Shown here in pieces: positions 8,436 through 16,510 of a stretch of 48,928 nt of DNA. The position numbers and the translations under genes were made by a program. The stretch lies in the NCBI RefSeq assembly GCF_005403045.1, contig NZ_BJCL01000025.1, forward strand, positions 1 through 48,928. The letters run 5' to 3'. The stretch comes from Pseudaquabacterium pictum (GTDB lineage Bacteria; Pseudomonadota; Gammaproteobacteria; Burkholderiales; Burkholderiaceae_C). The notes beneath the pieces were generated by a model. The model did no database searches. It saw nothing but the letters and a program-made list of their open reading frames with translations, and had not been told where the DNA came from. The number at the start of each line of letters is the position of its first letter. Position 1 is the first letter of the stretch.

Positions 8436-9683
8436 TCAGCGAGCCGCCGTGGCGGCGGCGCTGGAGCCTTTGGTGGCGCTTGAAGCGGCTGAAGCGCCTG
8501 GGCCCCCCGCAGCCCCCGCTGCAGGCTTGCCGCCGCTCTTGACGGCCGGTTTTGAGCCGGCGACCACCGGCATCACCACCTGGTCGACACGCGCGCGCTG
8601 CAGGCCTTCGACGATGAGGCGGTCGCCGGCCTTCAGGCCGCTGGTGACCAGCCACTGGTTGCCCACCGCGCGTGACAGTGTCAGCCGACGGCGCTCCACC
8701 TTGTTGCCTTCGCCCACCACCAGCGCGGTGGCGTCACCCGTTGCCGTGCGGCTGACGCCCTGCTGCGGCACCAGCAGCACCTCGCGGTCCACACCCGCGA
8801 ACAGGCGCGCCTGCACCACCATGCCCGGCAGCAGCGTGCCCTGGGGGTTGGGCACCACGGCGCGCAAGGTCACGCTGCCAGTGCCGGGGTCGACCGTGAC
8901 ACCGCTGAACTGCAGCGTCGCTGGCTGCGGGTGCACGCTGCCGTCTTCCAGCACCAGCTGCACCTGGCGGCTGGTGGTCTGCCCGTTGAGCTGCCTGCGC
9001 AATGAGAGCAGCTCGGCGCTGCTCTGCACGATGTCCACGTGCATGGGGTCGAGCTGCTGGATGGTGGTGAGCGCCTGCACCTGGTTGGCGGTGACCAGCG
9101 CCCCCGGCGTGACGGTGGAGACCTCGATGCGGCCGCTGATGGGCGCCTCGATGCGGGCCCGCTTTAGCTGCACCATGGCGGCGTCGAGCGCGGCCTTGGC
9201 CACCGTCACGTCGGCCTCGGCGCTGCGCAGCGCGGCGCTGCTGTCGTCGGCGGCCTGGCGGCTGATGGCGTCGACCTTCAACAGTTCGGCATCGCGCGCC
9301 GCCTTCACGCGCGCCGCGGCCTGCTGGGCCTCGGTCTTCTGCAGCGCCGCGGCGCTGCGTGCACGCTCGGCCTCGAAGCTGGCGGCGTCCAGCTGGTAGA
9401 GCGGCTGGCCGGCGGTGACGCGGCCGCCTTCGGTGAACAGCCGCCGCTGCACCAGGCCGCCCACCTGCGGGCGGATCTCGGCGCGCTGGCTGGCACTCAG
9501 GCGGCCGGGCAGCTCCAGCTGCAGCGGCGCGTCCTGCGCCGTGACGGTGACCACTCCCACCTCGGGAGCGGCACGGGCCGCTGGCGCAGCCGGCTTGTCC
9601 TGGCAGGCGGTGAGCAATCCGGCCACCAGCAGCAGGGCTGCCGCAGCGCGGGGCGAAAGGGGGAGGCCGGCGAAGGTGTGCAC
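8436..9683 (-). CDS. RND efflux periplasmic adaptor lipoprotein (membrane fusion protein)
   Basis: This 415-residue adaptor joins the inner-membrane pump to the outer-membrane channel. With the GTG start at 9683 a lipoprotein signal ends at Cys27 (VAGLLTAC). The lipoyl half-motifs (QVGGLVQRRLFTEGGRVTAGQPL and ARIEAPISGRIEV) flank an Ala-rich alpha-hairpin at about residues 100-180, followed by beta-barrel and membrane-proximal domains. The C-terminus ends in a low-complexity Ala/Gly/Ser/Lys tail. A longer start at 9776 is possible but adds a segment unlike a signal peptide. It is the first gene of the efflux operon, 22 bases before the pump gene, and divergent from the two-component genes. 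Confidence 0.92.
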   Translation of the reverse strand: MHTFAGLPLSPRAAAALLLVAGLLTACQDKPAAPAARAAPEVGVVTVTAQDAPLQLELPGRLSASQRAEIRPQVGGLVQRRLFTEGGRVTAGQPLYQLDAASFEAERARSAAALQKTEAQQAAARVKAARDAELLKVDAISRQAADDSSAALRSAEADVTVAKAALDAAMVQLKRARIEAPISGRIEVSTVTPGALVTANQVQALTTIQQLDPMHVDIVQSSAELLSLRRQLNGQTTSRQVQLVLEDGSVHPQPATLQFSGVTVDPGTGSVTLRAVVPNPQGTLLPGMVVQARLFAGVDREVLLVPQQGVSRTATGDATALVVGEGNKVERRRLTLSRAVGNQWLVTSGLKAGDRLIVEGLQRARVDQVVMPVVAGSKPAVKSGGKPAAGAAGGPGASAASSATKGSSAAATAAR

Positions 9684-9800
9684 TGGTTGATGTTGCCCGC
9701 ACAATGTGGAGAGACTTTGAAGAGCCCGTGAGTCCGAAGGCCTCGCAGCCGCTGTTCTGCAAATCAGCGGCGTCATCGTGTACACCCGCTGCGGTCGACC
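9684..9800. promoter_or_regulatory. Divergent promoter region between efflux operon and two-component system
   Basis: These 117 bases separate the adaptor start from the sensor-kinase start and must contain promoters for both directions. Divergent arrangement of an RND operon and a BaeSR-like pair usually means the response regulator binds here and activates the pump genes. No clear direct-repeat operator or sigma-70 pair is obvious by eye. If the adaptor used the alternative start at 9776, only about 24 bases would remain, which argues for the start at 9683. Confidence 0.5.
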
Positions 9801-11198
9801 ATGAAATTCAACCTCGCCACCCGCCTTTTTGCCGCCGTGCTGAGCACTGCCGTGGTGGTGGCCGTGGCCATGGGCGTGGGTGCGCACGTCAACCTGAACC
9901 GCGACTTTCTCGGCTACCTCAATGAACAGGCGGTGATCCGGCTCGACCTGGCCGTGCCCAGCGTGACAACCGGCTACCGTCAGCAGGGCAGCTGGGATTT
10001 CCTGCGTGAACGCCCCGATCTCTGGTACCGCCTGCTGCGCCCGGCGCCCGAAGACCTCAAGGTGCCGATCACCGAGCGCCCGCAGGCCTCGCCAACGCCG
10101 GCTGAGCTGACTGGCGCGTCACGCCGCTTCACGCTGCTGGATGCTGATCGCCAGCGCATCGTGGGCTTCGACCGCCCGGCAGACAACGCAGTGGAACGCG
10201 CTGTCACCATCGACGGCCTCACGGTCGGCTGGCTGGTGCTGACGCCGTTTGAATCGGTCAGCTCGGGCGCGGAGAAGCGCTTTGCTGACGCCCAGGCGCG
10301 CACCGGCTGGCTGGTGGGCGGTGGCGCTGTGTTGCTGGCCGCGGCCGTGGCGTTCTGGGCTTCACGCCGGCTCTTGAGGCCGGTGCGGCGGGTGGCCGAG
10401 GCCACGCACAGCCTGGCCGCCGGCGACTACACCATGCGCGTGCCTGAACGCGCCGCCGACGACGAGATCGGGCGACTGGCGCACGACTTCAACCAGCTGG
10501 CGCTGGCGCTGCAGCGCAACGAGTCCACCAGGCGCGAGTTCATGGCCGATGTCTCGCACGAACTGCGCACACCGCTGGGCGTGCTGCACGGCGAGCTGGA
10601 GGCGCTCGAAGATGGTGTGCGCCCGCTGGACGCGGACGCGCTTCGTTCGCTGAAGGCCGAGGTCACCACGCTGCACCGGCTGGTGGACGACCTCTACGAA
10701 CTCTCGCTGGCCGATGTCGGCGCGCTGTCCTACCGCAAGGCCGCGCTCGACCTGCGCGAGATCATCGACGACACCGCCGGCGCCTTTGGCGAGCGCTTGC
10801 GGAGCAGCGGCCTGGCGCTGCAGCTCGAGCTGCCGCCCGGCCCGTTGCCGGCCTTCGGTGACGCGCGCCGCCTGCGCCAGCTGTTTGCCAACCTGCTGGA
10901 GAACAGTTGCCGCTACACCGATGCCGGCGGCGCACTGCGCCTGCAGGCGCGGCGCGAGGGCCGGCAGATGCTGATCGACCTGCACGACAGCGCGCCCGGC
11001 GTGCGCAGCGACCAGTTGCCACGCCTCTTCGAACGCTTCTTCCGTGTCGAGCCCTCGCGCAGCCGCAAGAGTGGCGGCGCCGGACTGGGCCTGTCGATTT
11101 GCCAGCGCATCGTGCAGGCGCACGAAGGCCGCATCGAAGCCCGACCTTCGCCGATGGGCGGTTTGTGGTTGCGCGTGGAGCTGCCGGCCCTTGGATGA
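9801..11198 (+). CDS. Sensor histidine kinase, BaeS-like
   Basis: This 465-residue membrane kinase has a first transmembrane helix at about residues 8-28, a periplasmic sensor of about 140 residues, and a second helix at about 168-188. A HAMP linker, the dimerisation/phosphoacceptor helix (FMADVSHELRTPLG, His253) and an HATPase domain (ENSCRYTDAGG, SGGAGLGLSICQRIV) follow. In BaeS-type systems the kinase senses envelope stress or toxic compounds and phosphorylates the adjacent regulator, which activates an RND pump. The gene overlaps the regulator gene by eight bases and is divergent from the efflux operon, which supports that role here. The inducing signal is unknown. Confidence 0.92.
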   Translation: MKFNLATRLFAAVLSTAVVVAVAMGVGAHVNLNRDFLGYLNEQAVIRLDLAVPSVTTGYRQQGSWDFLRERPDLWYRLLRPAPEDLKVPITERPQASPTPAELTGASRRFTLLDADRQRIVGFDRPADNAVERAVTIDGLTVGWLVLTPFESVSSGAEKRFADAQARTGWLVGGGAVLLAAAVAFWASRRLLRPVRRVAEATHSLAAGDYTMRVPERAADDEIGRLAHDFNQLALALQRNESTRREFMADVSHELRTPLGVLHGELEALEDGVRPLDADALRSLKAEVTTLHRLVDDLYELSLADVGALSYRKAALDLREIIDDTAGAFGERLRSSGLALQLELPPGPLPAFGDARRLRQLFANLLENSCRYTDAGGALRLQARREGRQMLIDLHDSAPGVRSDQLPRLFERFFRVEPSRSRKSGGAGLGLSICQRIVQAHEGRIEARPSPMGGLWLRVELPALG

Positions 11199-11964
11199 CG
11201 ACGCCCAGCTGCCGCACTTGCTGCTGGAGCCCGGTCCGGCGCGGGTGCTCGTGGTGGAAGACGAGCCCAAGCTCGCGGCGCTGCTGGCCGATTACCTGCG
11301 CGTGGCCGGCCACGAGGCTGAATGTGTGGCCGATGGCCATGCGGCGCTGCGGGCCTGGGCCGAGCGCCGCCACGACCTGGTGCTGCTGGACCTGATGCTG
11401 CCCGGCCTGGACGGCCTGAGCCTGTGCCGAGCGCTGCGTGCGATCACGGCCGTGCCCATCGTCATGCTGACTGCGCGTGCCGACGAAGCCGACCGCCTGG
11501 CCGGCCTGGAACTCGGCGCCGATGACTACATCGCCAAGAACCCCTTCAGCCCACGGGAGGTGATGGCGCGCGTGAAGGCCGTGCTCCGCCGCACCCGCTC
11601 AGCACAGCGGCCGCAGCGGGTCGATGCACCGGCAGTGCCGCCGCCTGCGCCGCTCCCGGCGCTGCCGTCCCCGCTGCAGGTGGACGACAAAGGCTGGCGC
11701 GCGGCGTGGCTGGGCCGCGACCTCGACCTCACGCCCATCGAGTTCCGCTTGCTCAGCACGCTGGCGGCGCAGCCTGGGCGCGTTTACCCCCGCGCACAGC
11801 TGCTTGACCTGCTGCATGGCGACGCCCGCCCGGCCACCGAACGCGCCGTGGACAGCCACGTCAAGAACCTGCGCCGCAAGTTGGATCAAGCCGGCGCCGG
11901 CAGCGAGCGCATCCGCTCTGTCTACGGCGTCGGCTATTGTTACCAGGCCTGCGACAGGGCTTGA
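11191..11964 (+). CDS. OmpR-family response regulator, BaeR-like
   Basis: This 257-residue protein has a receiver domain at about residues 18-135 with acidic residues VVEDE, phosphoacceptor Asp67 (LVLLDLMLPG) and the switch Thr (VIMLTARADE). A winged-helix DNA-binding domain (about 160-255) ends VDSHVKNLRRKLDQAG...IRSVYGVGYCY. I chose the TTG at 11191 because GGAG lies just upstream and no ATG or GTG precedes the receiver in frame; this start overlaps the kinase stop. One oddity: the conserved Lys-Pro near beta5 is interrupted, reading DDYIAKNPFSPRE (Lys116-Asn117-Pro118), where relatives read K-P-F. It probably regulates the divergent efflux operon. Confidence 0.9.
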   Translation: MDDDAQLPHLLLEPGPARVLVVEDEPKLAALLADYLRVAGHEAECVADGHAALRAWAERRHDLVLLDLMLPGLDGLSLCRALRAITAVPIVMLTARADEADRLAGLELGADDYIAKNPFSPREVMARVKAVLRRTRSAQRPQRVDAPAVPPPAPLPALPSPLQVDDKGWRAAWLGRDLDLTPIEFRLLSTLAAQPGRVYPRAQLLDLLHGDARPATERAVDSHVKNLRRKLDQAGAGSERIRSVYGVGYCYQACDRA

Positions 11965-12224
11965 AGCAGCGTGCGGGGCGCCAGGCGCCTGGAGTCGGCG
12001 CGCCAAGGCCACCGCGGCAGCCGAGCCGGTGCCGATCGGCGCGCACCAGCCACTCAGCAGCCAGCCCAGCGGGCCGCTGCGTAGCGCCGCCGCCTCGTTG
12101 CGGTGTTGGCATTCGTAGGCCTGAGCCTTGGCTGACCGCTGTCGGGCGCTCACGCGGGCACCCGGTCTCGGCCATCAACCGACGGTGGCGACAGGCGGCT
12201 TTCTGGCATCCCGTCTCATCGAGG
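11965..12224. other. Intergenic stretch without recognised features
   Basis: These 260 bases lie between convergent genes (the response regulator and the small secreted fragment). No terminator hairpin with a U-run is visible, and no open frame here has a recognisable product. Confidence 0.4.
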
Positions 12225-12365
12225 TTATGGCGGAAGCGCCATGGTCTTGCCCGTGGAATGGGCTTGTGCCAGTGCAGCGAAAGCAGTGAGTGCGAGCGTG
12301 GCTGCGGCCATCAGGCGCCGCCTGCCCGAGAGCTTGGTGGTGCTTGTTTGCTGATCGGTGTTCAA
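12225..12365 (-). CDS. Possible short exported peptide or gene remnant
   Basis: Ten bases after the F420-type oxidoreductase gene, the frame from a TTG at 12365 encodes 46 residues. It starts MNTDQQTSTTKLSGRRRL and continues into a hydrophobic stretch ending AALAQAHSTGK. That is a plausible twin-arginine or Sec signal peptide with an Ala-x-Ala cleavage site, followed by only about ten residues and a stop. It therefore looks like the 5' remnant of a secreted-protein gene whose body has been lost, or a very short exported peptide. The start codon is weak and no strong ribosome-binding site is seen. No family is recognised. Confidence 0.4.
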   Translation of the reverse strand: MNTDQQTSTTKLSGRRRLMAAATLALTAFAALAQAHSTGKTMALPP

Positions 12366-12375
12366 GGGCCCGTTT

Positions 12376-13020
12376 TCAGATCTTGATGAGGTTGGTGGCA
12401 GCCAGGCTGCCGAAGGGCAATTGCGAGAGTTGACCGCCCGTGACCAGCGCGCCGAGGTCCACCGGGAAGTAGCCGATGGCTTCCAGCACCTGGCGCACGG
12501 CCCGCTTGGCATCGGCGTCGTCGCCGGCATAGAACTGCACACGCTGGCCGCCAGACACCTCGGGCTGCGCCAGCACGTTCACGTCCAGGTGGTTCAACGC
12601 CTTGACGACGCGTGCGCCGGGCAGCATGTCGCGCACCACCTCGCTCGATGAGCGGCCACCCAGGTCGATGGCCTTGATGCCGTAGGCCGCCAGCGGGTTG
12701 CTCGGGTCCTTGGCGTCGGGCGAGTTGGGGTCGAGGAACTCGACGGGGTTGGTGCCGTCGATGACGATGCGGTTGTTCCAGGCCGGCAGGCCCTTGAGCG
12801 CGGTGCCCAGGTCGGTCCAGCGCACGGCGATGAGCACGATGTCGGCCGAGGCCGCCTCTTCCACGGTGCCGGCCTTGATGGAGCCCCCGAGTTCGGCCAC
12901 CAGCGGCGCCAGTGCCTCGGGCCCGCGGCGGGTGGAGATGGTGGCTTCAATGCCCTTCATGGCGAGCGCGCGGGCCACGTTGCTGCCGAGTGCGCCGGAA
13001 CCGATGATGCCGATGGTCAT
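12376..13020 (-). CDS. NADPH-dependent F420 reductase-type oxidoreductase
   Basis: This 214-residue protein begins MTIGIIGSGALGSNVARAL, the glycine-rich Rossmann turn of the F420-dependent NADP oxidoreductase / ProC-like superfamily. It continues with STRRGPEAL, where the basic residues after the second strand favour NADP(H). Proteobacterial members generally lack coenzyme F420 and are likely to reduce other substrates, so the annotated name should be read as family membership only. It lies 92 bases downstream of the pirin gene on the same strand, likely co-transcribed and controlled by the divergent LysR gene. The end LAATNLIKI is typical of full-length members. Confidence 0.85.
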   Translation of the reverse strand: MTIGIIGSGALGSNVARALAMKGIEATISTRRGPEALAPLVAELGGSIKAGTVEEAASADIVLIAVRWTDLGTALKGLPAWNNRIVIDGTNPVEFLDPNSPDAKDPSNPLAAYGIKAIDLGGRSSSEVVRDMLPGARVVKALNHLDVNVLAQPEVSGGQRVQFYAGDDADAKRAVRQVLEAIGYFPVDLGALVTGGQLSQLPFGSLAATNLIKI

Positions 13021-13112
13021 GATGATGTCTTTCGTTGGGTTGGGTTGGGGTCTGGGAAAGCGGGCGACGTCGGATCTGTGCATGCGCCTGCCGCCTGCCT
13101 GCGATTCGTCAT

Positions 13113-13976
13113 TCAGGCGAGCTGGCCCGCAGCACGCAGGCTCTGCCGGATGCGGCGAATTTCGGTTTCGCCACGGTCCAGCGCGTCGGCGCTGGTGTGG
13201 ACGGAGTAGGTGCCCATCACCAGCGGATGCGGGTGCGGCACGGCAGAGCCCAGCACGAAGCGCGTGTCGGTGCCCGCGATGAAGTCGATGGCGGTTTCTG
13301 AAGGGGCGAAGCTGACGAGTTCGCCGGTCGCAATGGGCTCGCCGGCGAGCAGCCGCCCGCTGGCCACCGCCACCCAGGCCACGGTGTGGCCGGCAGGTGG
13401 CGTGTAGCGCCAACGTTCACCCTGCGCCAGCGTCACTGCGAGAAAGGTCATCGCGGACGGTGCCTCGACCGCGCTGTGCACCGCGCCGTACCGGCCCAGC
13501 AGCACGCGCACCGGGCCCACCCGCGGCACCTCGGACGGCGCCAGATAGCGGCTGAACGCCGGTGCGCTCTCCAGCGCGGCGGGCAGCGCCACCCACAGCT
13601 GGAAGCCCTGGCCAGGTTGCTCGCCCACCGGCTCGCCGGTGTGCCACACGCCGCCGCCGGCCTGCATCCACTCCACACCACCCTCGGGCAGCACACCGGC
13701 CTGGCCGGTGCTGTCGGCGTAGCGCACATCGCCCTGGGCCATGAATGTCAGCGTGGCGATGCCGGAGTGCGGGTGCATGCCGAAGCGCGTTTGGCCATGC
13801 CGTGCATCGAAGTTCACCAGGTCCAGGAAGATGAACGGCTTGAGGACCAGGCCGAGGTCGCCAGGGCTCATCAGGCGGGTCACAGGCCCGTGCGAGCTGC
13901 CACGGGTGCGGTGCGCGGCAGCGCGATTCGATTGCCCGACGGAGGCGTTGGCTTCAATGGCAGGTGGGGTAGACAT
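13113..13976 (-). CDS. Pirin family protein
   Basis: This 287-residue bicupin protein carries the N-terminal pirin signature: FIFLDLVNFDARHGQTRFGMHPHSGIATLTFM, with the metal-binding His-x-His (HPHSG), and further GGVEWMQAGGGVWHTGE containing additional metal ligands. Pirins bind iron or another metal; some are quercetin dioxygenases and others redox-responsive regulators. The start at 13976 (MSTPP) is preferred; an upstream ATG at 13991 would add five residues. It is the first gene of a likely two-gene operon with the F420-type oxidoreductase, divergent from a LysR regulator. Substrate or partner unknown. Confidence 0.9.
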   Translation of the reverse strand: MSTPPAIEANASVGQSNRAAAHRTRGSSHGPVTRLMSPGDLGLVLKPFIFLDLVNFDARHGQTRFGMHPHSGIATLTFMAQGDVRYADSTGQAGVLPEGGVEWMQAGGGVWHTGEPVGEQPGQGFQLWVALPAALESAPAFSRYLAPSEVPRVGPVRVLLGRYGAVHSAVEAPSAMTFLAVTLAQGERWRYTPPAGHTVAWVAVASGRLLAGEPIATGELVSFAPSETAIDFIAGTDTRFVLGSAVPHPHPLVMGTYSVHTSADALDRGETEIRRIRQSLRAAGQLA

Positions 13977-14082
13977 CGGTTGGGGGCGCATTGATTCGAT
14001 GTCGGAAGCTTAAGAATCCGCTCGCTGATTGACTAGACGGCACAATCGGATTGAACTCATCCAGAAAAGCAAGCAATCGTCC
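13977..14082. promoter_or_regulatory. Divergent LysR/pirin promoter region
   Basis: The 106 bases between the pirin and LysR starts are the expected binding site for the LysR regulator, which in this arrangement normally represses its own gene and activates the divergent operon. The segment is locally less GC-rich than its surroundings. A TTGACT near 14030 resembles a -35 box on the plus strand, but no convincing -10 follows at the right distance. Confidence 0.45.
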
Positions 14083-15012
14083 ATGCTCGATCTCAATGAC
14101 GTCGCCGTCTTCGTGCAAGTGGTGCGCTGCGGCAGCTTCGCCGAGGCCGCGCGCCGGCTGGGCATTCCGCCCAACACCTTGAGCCGCCGGGTGCAGCAGT
14201 TGGAAGCGCACCTGGGCACGCGCTTGATGCAGCGGTCCACGCGCAAGCTGTCGCTCACCAGCGCGGGCCAGGACTTCCACGACCGCTGTGCCGAGGCTGT
14301 GGAAGGGCTGGTCGACGCGGGCCAGTCCTTGCTGTCCCGCAACGAGGCGCCCAGCGGGCTGGTACGCGTGGCGGCGCCAGCCGACTTCTTCGACTTCTTC
14401 CCAATGGACTGGCTGGCGGAGTTTCTGGCCGAGTACCCGCAGGTGCGGGTGGACTTCGTGCTCAGCGATGCGCGTGCGGACTTGATCGCCGACCGCATCG
14501 ATGTCGCCATCCGCGGGGGTGTGCTGGAAGACTCCGCGTTCTTGGCGCGCCGGGTGTTGGGCGCCGGGCTGGATGGCCTCGTGGCCAGTCCGGCCTACAT
14601 CGCAGCGCGTGGCCTGCCAGCCACATTGCAGGACCTGGCCGACCACGACTGCCTGGTGTTCGCCCACCCCAGCGGGCGTGCGACCTGGAACTTGTCAGCC
14701 CACGATGGCACCGACGCCGAGGTGCAGGTGGCTGGCCGGCTCAGCGGCAACACCGTGCAGGTGCTGCGCAAGGCCGCGCTGGCCGGTCTGGGCGTTGCGC
14801 TGCTGCCGTCTACGATGACACGTCGGGAACTGTGCGCCGGCCTGCTGATACCGGTGCTGCCGCAGTACCACCGCAAGGGGCACGGCGTCCACCTTGTCTA
14901 CGCCAGCCGGCGCCATCTGCCCTCAGCCGTGTCGGCATTCATCGACCTGGTGGCCGGGAAGCTGGGCGACGCGGAAGACTTGCCGCTGGCGACGGTCGGC
15001 GCCCCGGCCTGA
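14083..15012 (+). CDS. LysR-family transcriptional regulator
   Basis: This 309-residue protein begins MLDLNDVAVFVQVVRCGSF and contains the LysR winged helix-turn-helix (FAEAARRLGIPPNTLSRRVQQLEAHLGTRLMQR). A substrate-binding domain follows from about residue 90. It belongs to the subgroup annotated for single-residue starts directly before the HTH, so the ATG at 14083 is preferred over the frame opening at 14029. It is divergent from the pirin/F420-type oxidoreductase genes and most likely controls them. The effector is unknown. Confidence 0.93.
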   Translation: MLDLNDVAVFVQVVRCGSFAEAARRLGIPPNTLSRRVQQLEAHLGTRLMQRSTRKLSLTSAGQDFHDRCAEAVEGLVDAGQSLLSRNEAPSGLVRVAAPADFFDFFPMDWLAEFLAEYPQVRVDFVLSDARADLIADRIDVAIRGGVLEDSAFLARRVLGAGLDGLVASPAYIAARGLPATLQDLADHDCLVFAHPSGRATWNLSAHDGTDAEVQVAGRLSGNTVQVLRKAALAGLGVALLPSTMTRRELCAGLLIPVLPQYHRKGHGVHLVYASRRHLPSAVSAFIDLVAGKLGDAEDLPLATVGAPA

Positions 15013-15047
15013 TCTGGTGCGTGCCATGGAAGCGACCTGACCGGCCT

Positions 15048-16076
15048 TCAGTCGCGCGTTGAATTGCCCTTCGCCATGTCTGCACGAAGGGCTCGGGGCG
15101 ATACCCCGAAATGGCTGCGCACCGCGTGTGAAAAGGCACTGGGCTCGGCATAGCCCAGACGTTCTGCCAGCGTCGCGAGGGGCACTCGGCTGTCAGCGAG
15201 CAGTTCCACCGCCTCGCCCATGCGAGCCGCCTCGACGACCTGACGGAAACTGGTCTCTGCCTCGGCCAGCCGCCGCTGCAGGGTACGCACGCTCAAGTCG
15301 AGCCGGTGCGCGACCGATTCGCAGCGCGCACCGGCATAGCCCTCGGCAGCCACGGCCGCAATGACCTGCTCAACCAGCACATCGTTGCGCCCCTGGGCTT
15401 GGCGCATGTCGTCTGCGCGGCCCAGCAACAGACGCAATAGGCTCGGATCGGAAGCAGGCCAGCGGGCGTCGAGCACGTCATCGTCGAACTGCATGAAGAT
15501 GTCGGTGCGACCCAGCCAGACCGGGCAGTCGAGCTGTTCTTCGTAGGCCGCGACAAGCGCCGGGTCGGTGCCCGGCAACCCTACCTGCGATGGCCTCTGC
15601 CCGTCAGGCACGCAGCGGTAGAGCATCGACAGGAAGCCGGCGAACAGGGAATCGACCTGGGCCGGATGCATGGGCACCGCGCAGGGCGTGATGGTGTAGA
15701 CCATGCGTGTGCCGCCCGCCACCGCGACCAGCCGGAAGCGGCCCGAGTTGCTGACCAACTGCTGGTAGCGCACGCAGCGGCCCAGCGCATCGCGCAGCGT
15801 GGCGCTGTGCATCACCACGAGCGTCAGCACGTTCATTGCCTGCAAGGGCAGCCCCGCGCCCACGTGCAGCCCCAGCAGCGGATCGCCGCTGACTGCGGCG
15901 GCGCGTTGCCACAAGCGGCGCACCTGGATCAGTTGCAGTTGCCGTGTTGGCGCGGCCAGCCCACGCTCGGGCGTGCCCAGCCCCGCCTCCAGGTCGCCGA
16001 AGTCGACGCCCAGGCGCTTGAACTGCGCAGCCACGCCCATCAGCCAGGTGGCGATCACTGTCTGCGGCGTGGTCAT
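15048..16076 (-). CDS. AraC-family transcriptional regulator (arabinose-binding-like N-terminus)
   Basis: The 342-residue protein has an N-terminal ligand-sensing domain of the Arabinose_bd (PF12625) type, seen in LGLHVGAGLPLQAMNVLTLVVMHSATLRDALGRCVRYQQLVS. A C-terminal AraC double helix-turn-helix ends RLGYAEPSAFSHAVRSHFGVSPRALRA. Regulators of this subgroup often activate fatty-acid, lipid or hydrocarbon catabolic genes (family knowledge). It is divergent from the operon at 16199-21600, 122 bases away, and is the obvious candidate to control it. The C-terminal stop is 35 bases from the convergent LysR gene. Confidence 0.92.
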   Translation of the reverse strand: MTTPQTVIATWLMGVAAQFKRLGVDFGDLEAGLGTPERGLAAPTRQLQLIQVRRLWQRAAAVSGDPLLGLHVGAGLPLQAMNVLTLVVMHSATLRDALGRCVRYQQLVSNSGRFRLVAVAGGTRMVYTITPCAVPMHPAQVDSLFAGFLSMLYRCVPDGQRPSQVGLPGTDPALVAAYEEQLDCPVWLGRTDIFMQFDDDVLDARWPASDPSLLRLLLGRADDMRQAQGRNDVLVEQVIAAVAAEGYAGARCESVAHRLDLSVRTLQRRLAEAETSFRQVVEAARMGEAVELLADSRVPLATLAERLGYAEPSAFSHAVRSHFGVSPRALRADMAKGNSTRD

Positions 16077-16198
16077 CGTGAGCGGCGCCAGAGCTGGCGC
16101 GTCGGATCAAGTTTTTGGCACATGGGCGCATGGTCAGGCGGGGCACGCATTTTCACAATCCGCGGAAAACGCCCCCCACCCACCGAAGGAGACATGCC

Positions 16199-16510
16199 GT
16201 GATCCGCATCACCGTCAGCTACCCCAACGCCGAAGGCAAGCGCTTCGACCAAGCCTATTACCAGTCCACGCATCGCCAACTGCTGATGGGCCGCCTGGCG
16301 GCCCATGGCCTGCAGCGCGTGGAAATGGACAAGGCACTGGCCGATGGCGCCGGCGGCCAACCCGCCGTGGTGGCTTGCGCCCACATGATCTTCACCGACC
16401 TCGCAGGGTTCCAGGCGGGCATGGCTGCCCATGGCCGGGAGATCATGGGCGACGTCGCCCAGTACACCGACATTGCCCCCGACGTGCTGATCAGCGAGAT
16501 GGCGCCATGA
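16199..16510 (+). CDS. EthD-domain protein
   Basis: This 103-residue protein (GTG start, AAGGAG immediately upstream at 16186-16191) opens VIRITVSYPNAEGKRFDQAYYQSTH. That is the EthD/dimeric alpha-beta barrel pattern, including the conserved Y-Y-x-x-x-H segment. A second block, AGFQAGMAAHGREIMGDVAQYTDIAPDVLISEM, completes the ferredoxin-like fold. EthD is needed for ethyl tert-butyl ether degradation in Rhodococcus, and family members occur in many oxidative catabolic operons, some as small enzymes. It is first in a four-gene operon; its stop overlaps the start of the FAD oxidase (ATGA). Confidence 0.88.
   Translation: MIRITVSYPNAEGKRFDQAYYQSTHRQLLMGRLAAHGLQRVEMDKALADGAGGQPAVVACAHMIFTDLAGFQAGMAAHGREIMGDVAQYTDIAPDVLISEMAP

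Noticed and set aside
15799-16506. Upstream extension of the FAD-oxidase frame
   Set aside because: It overlaps the AraC and EthD-like genes in other frames; the ATGA overlap at 16507 marks the real start.
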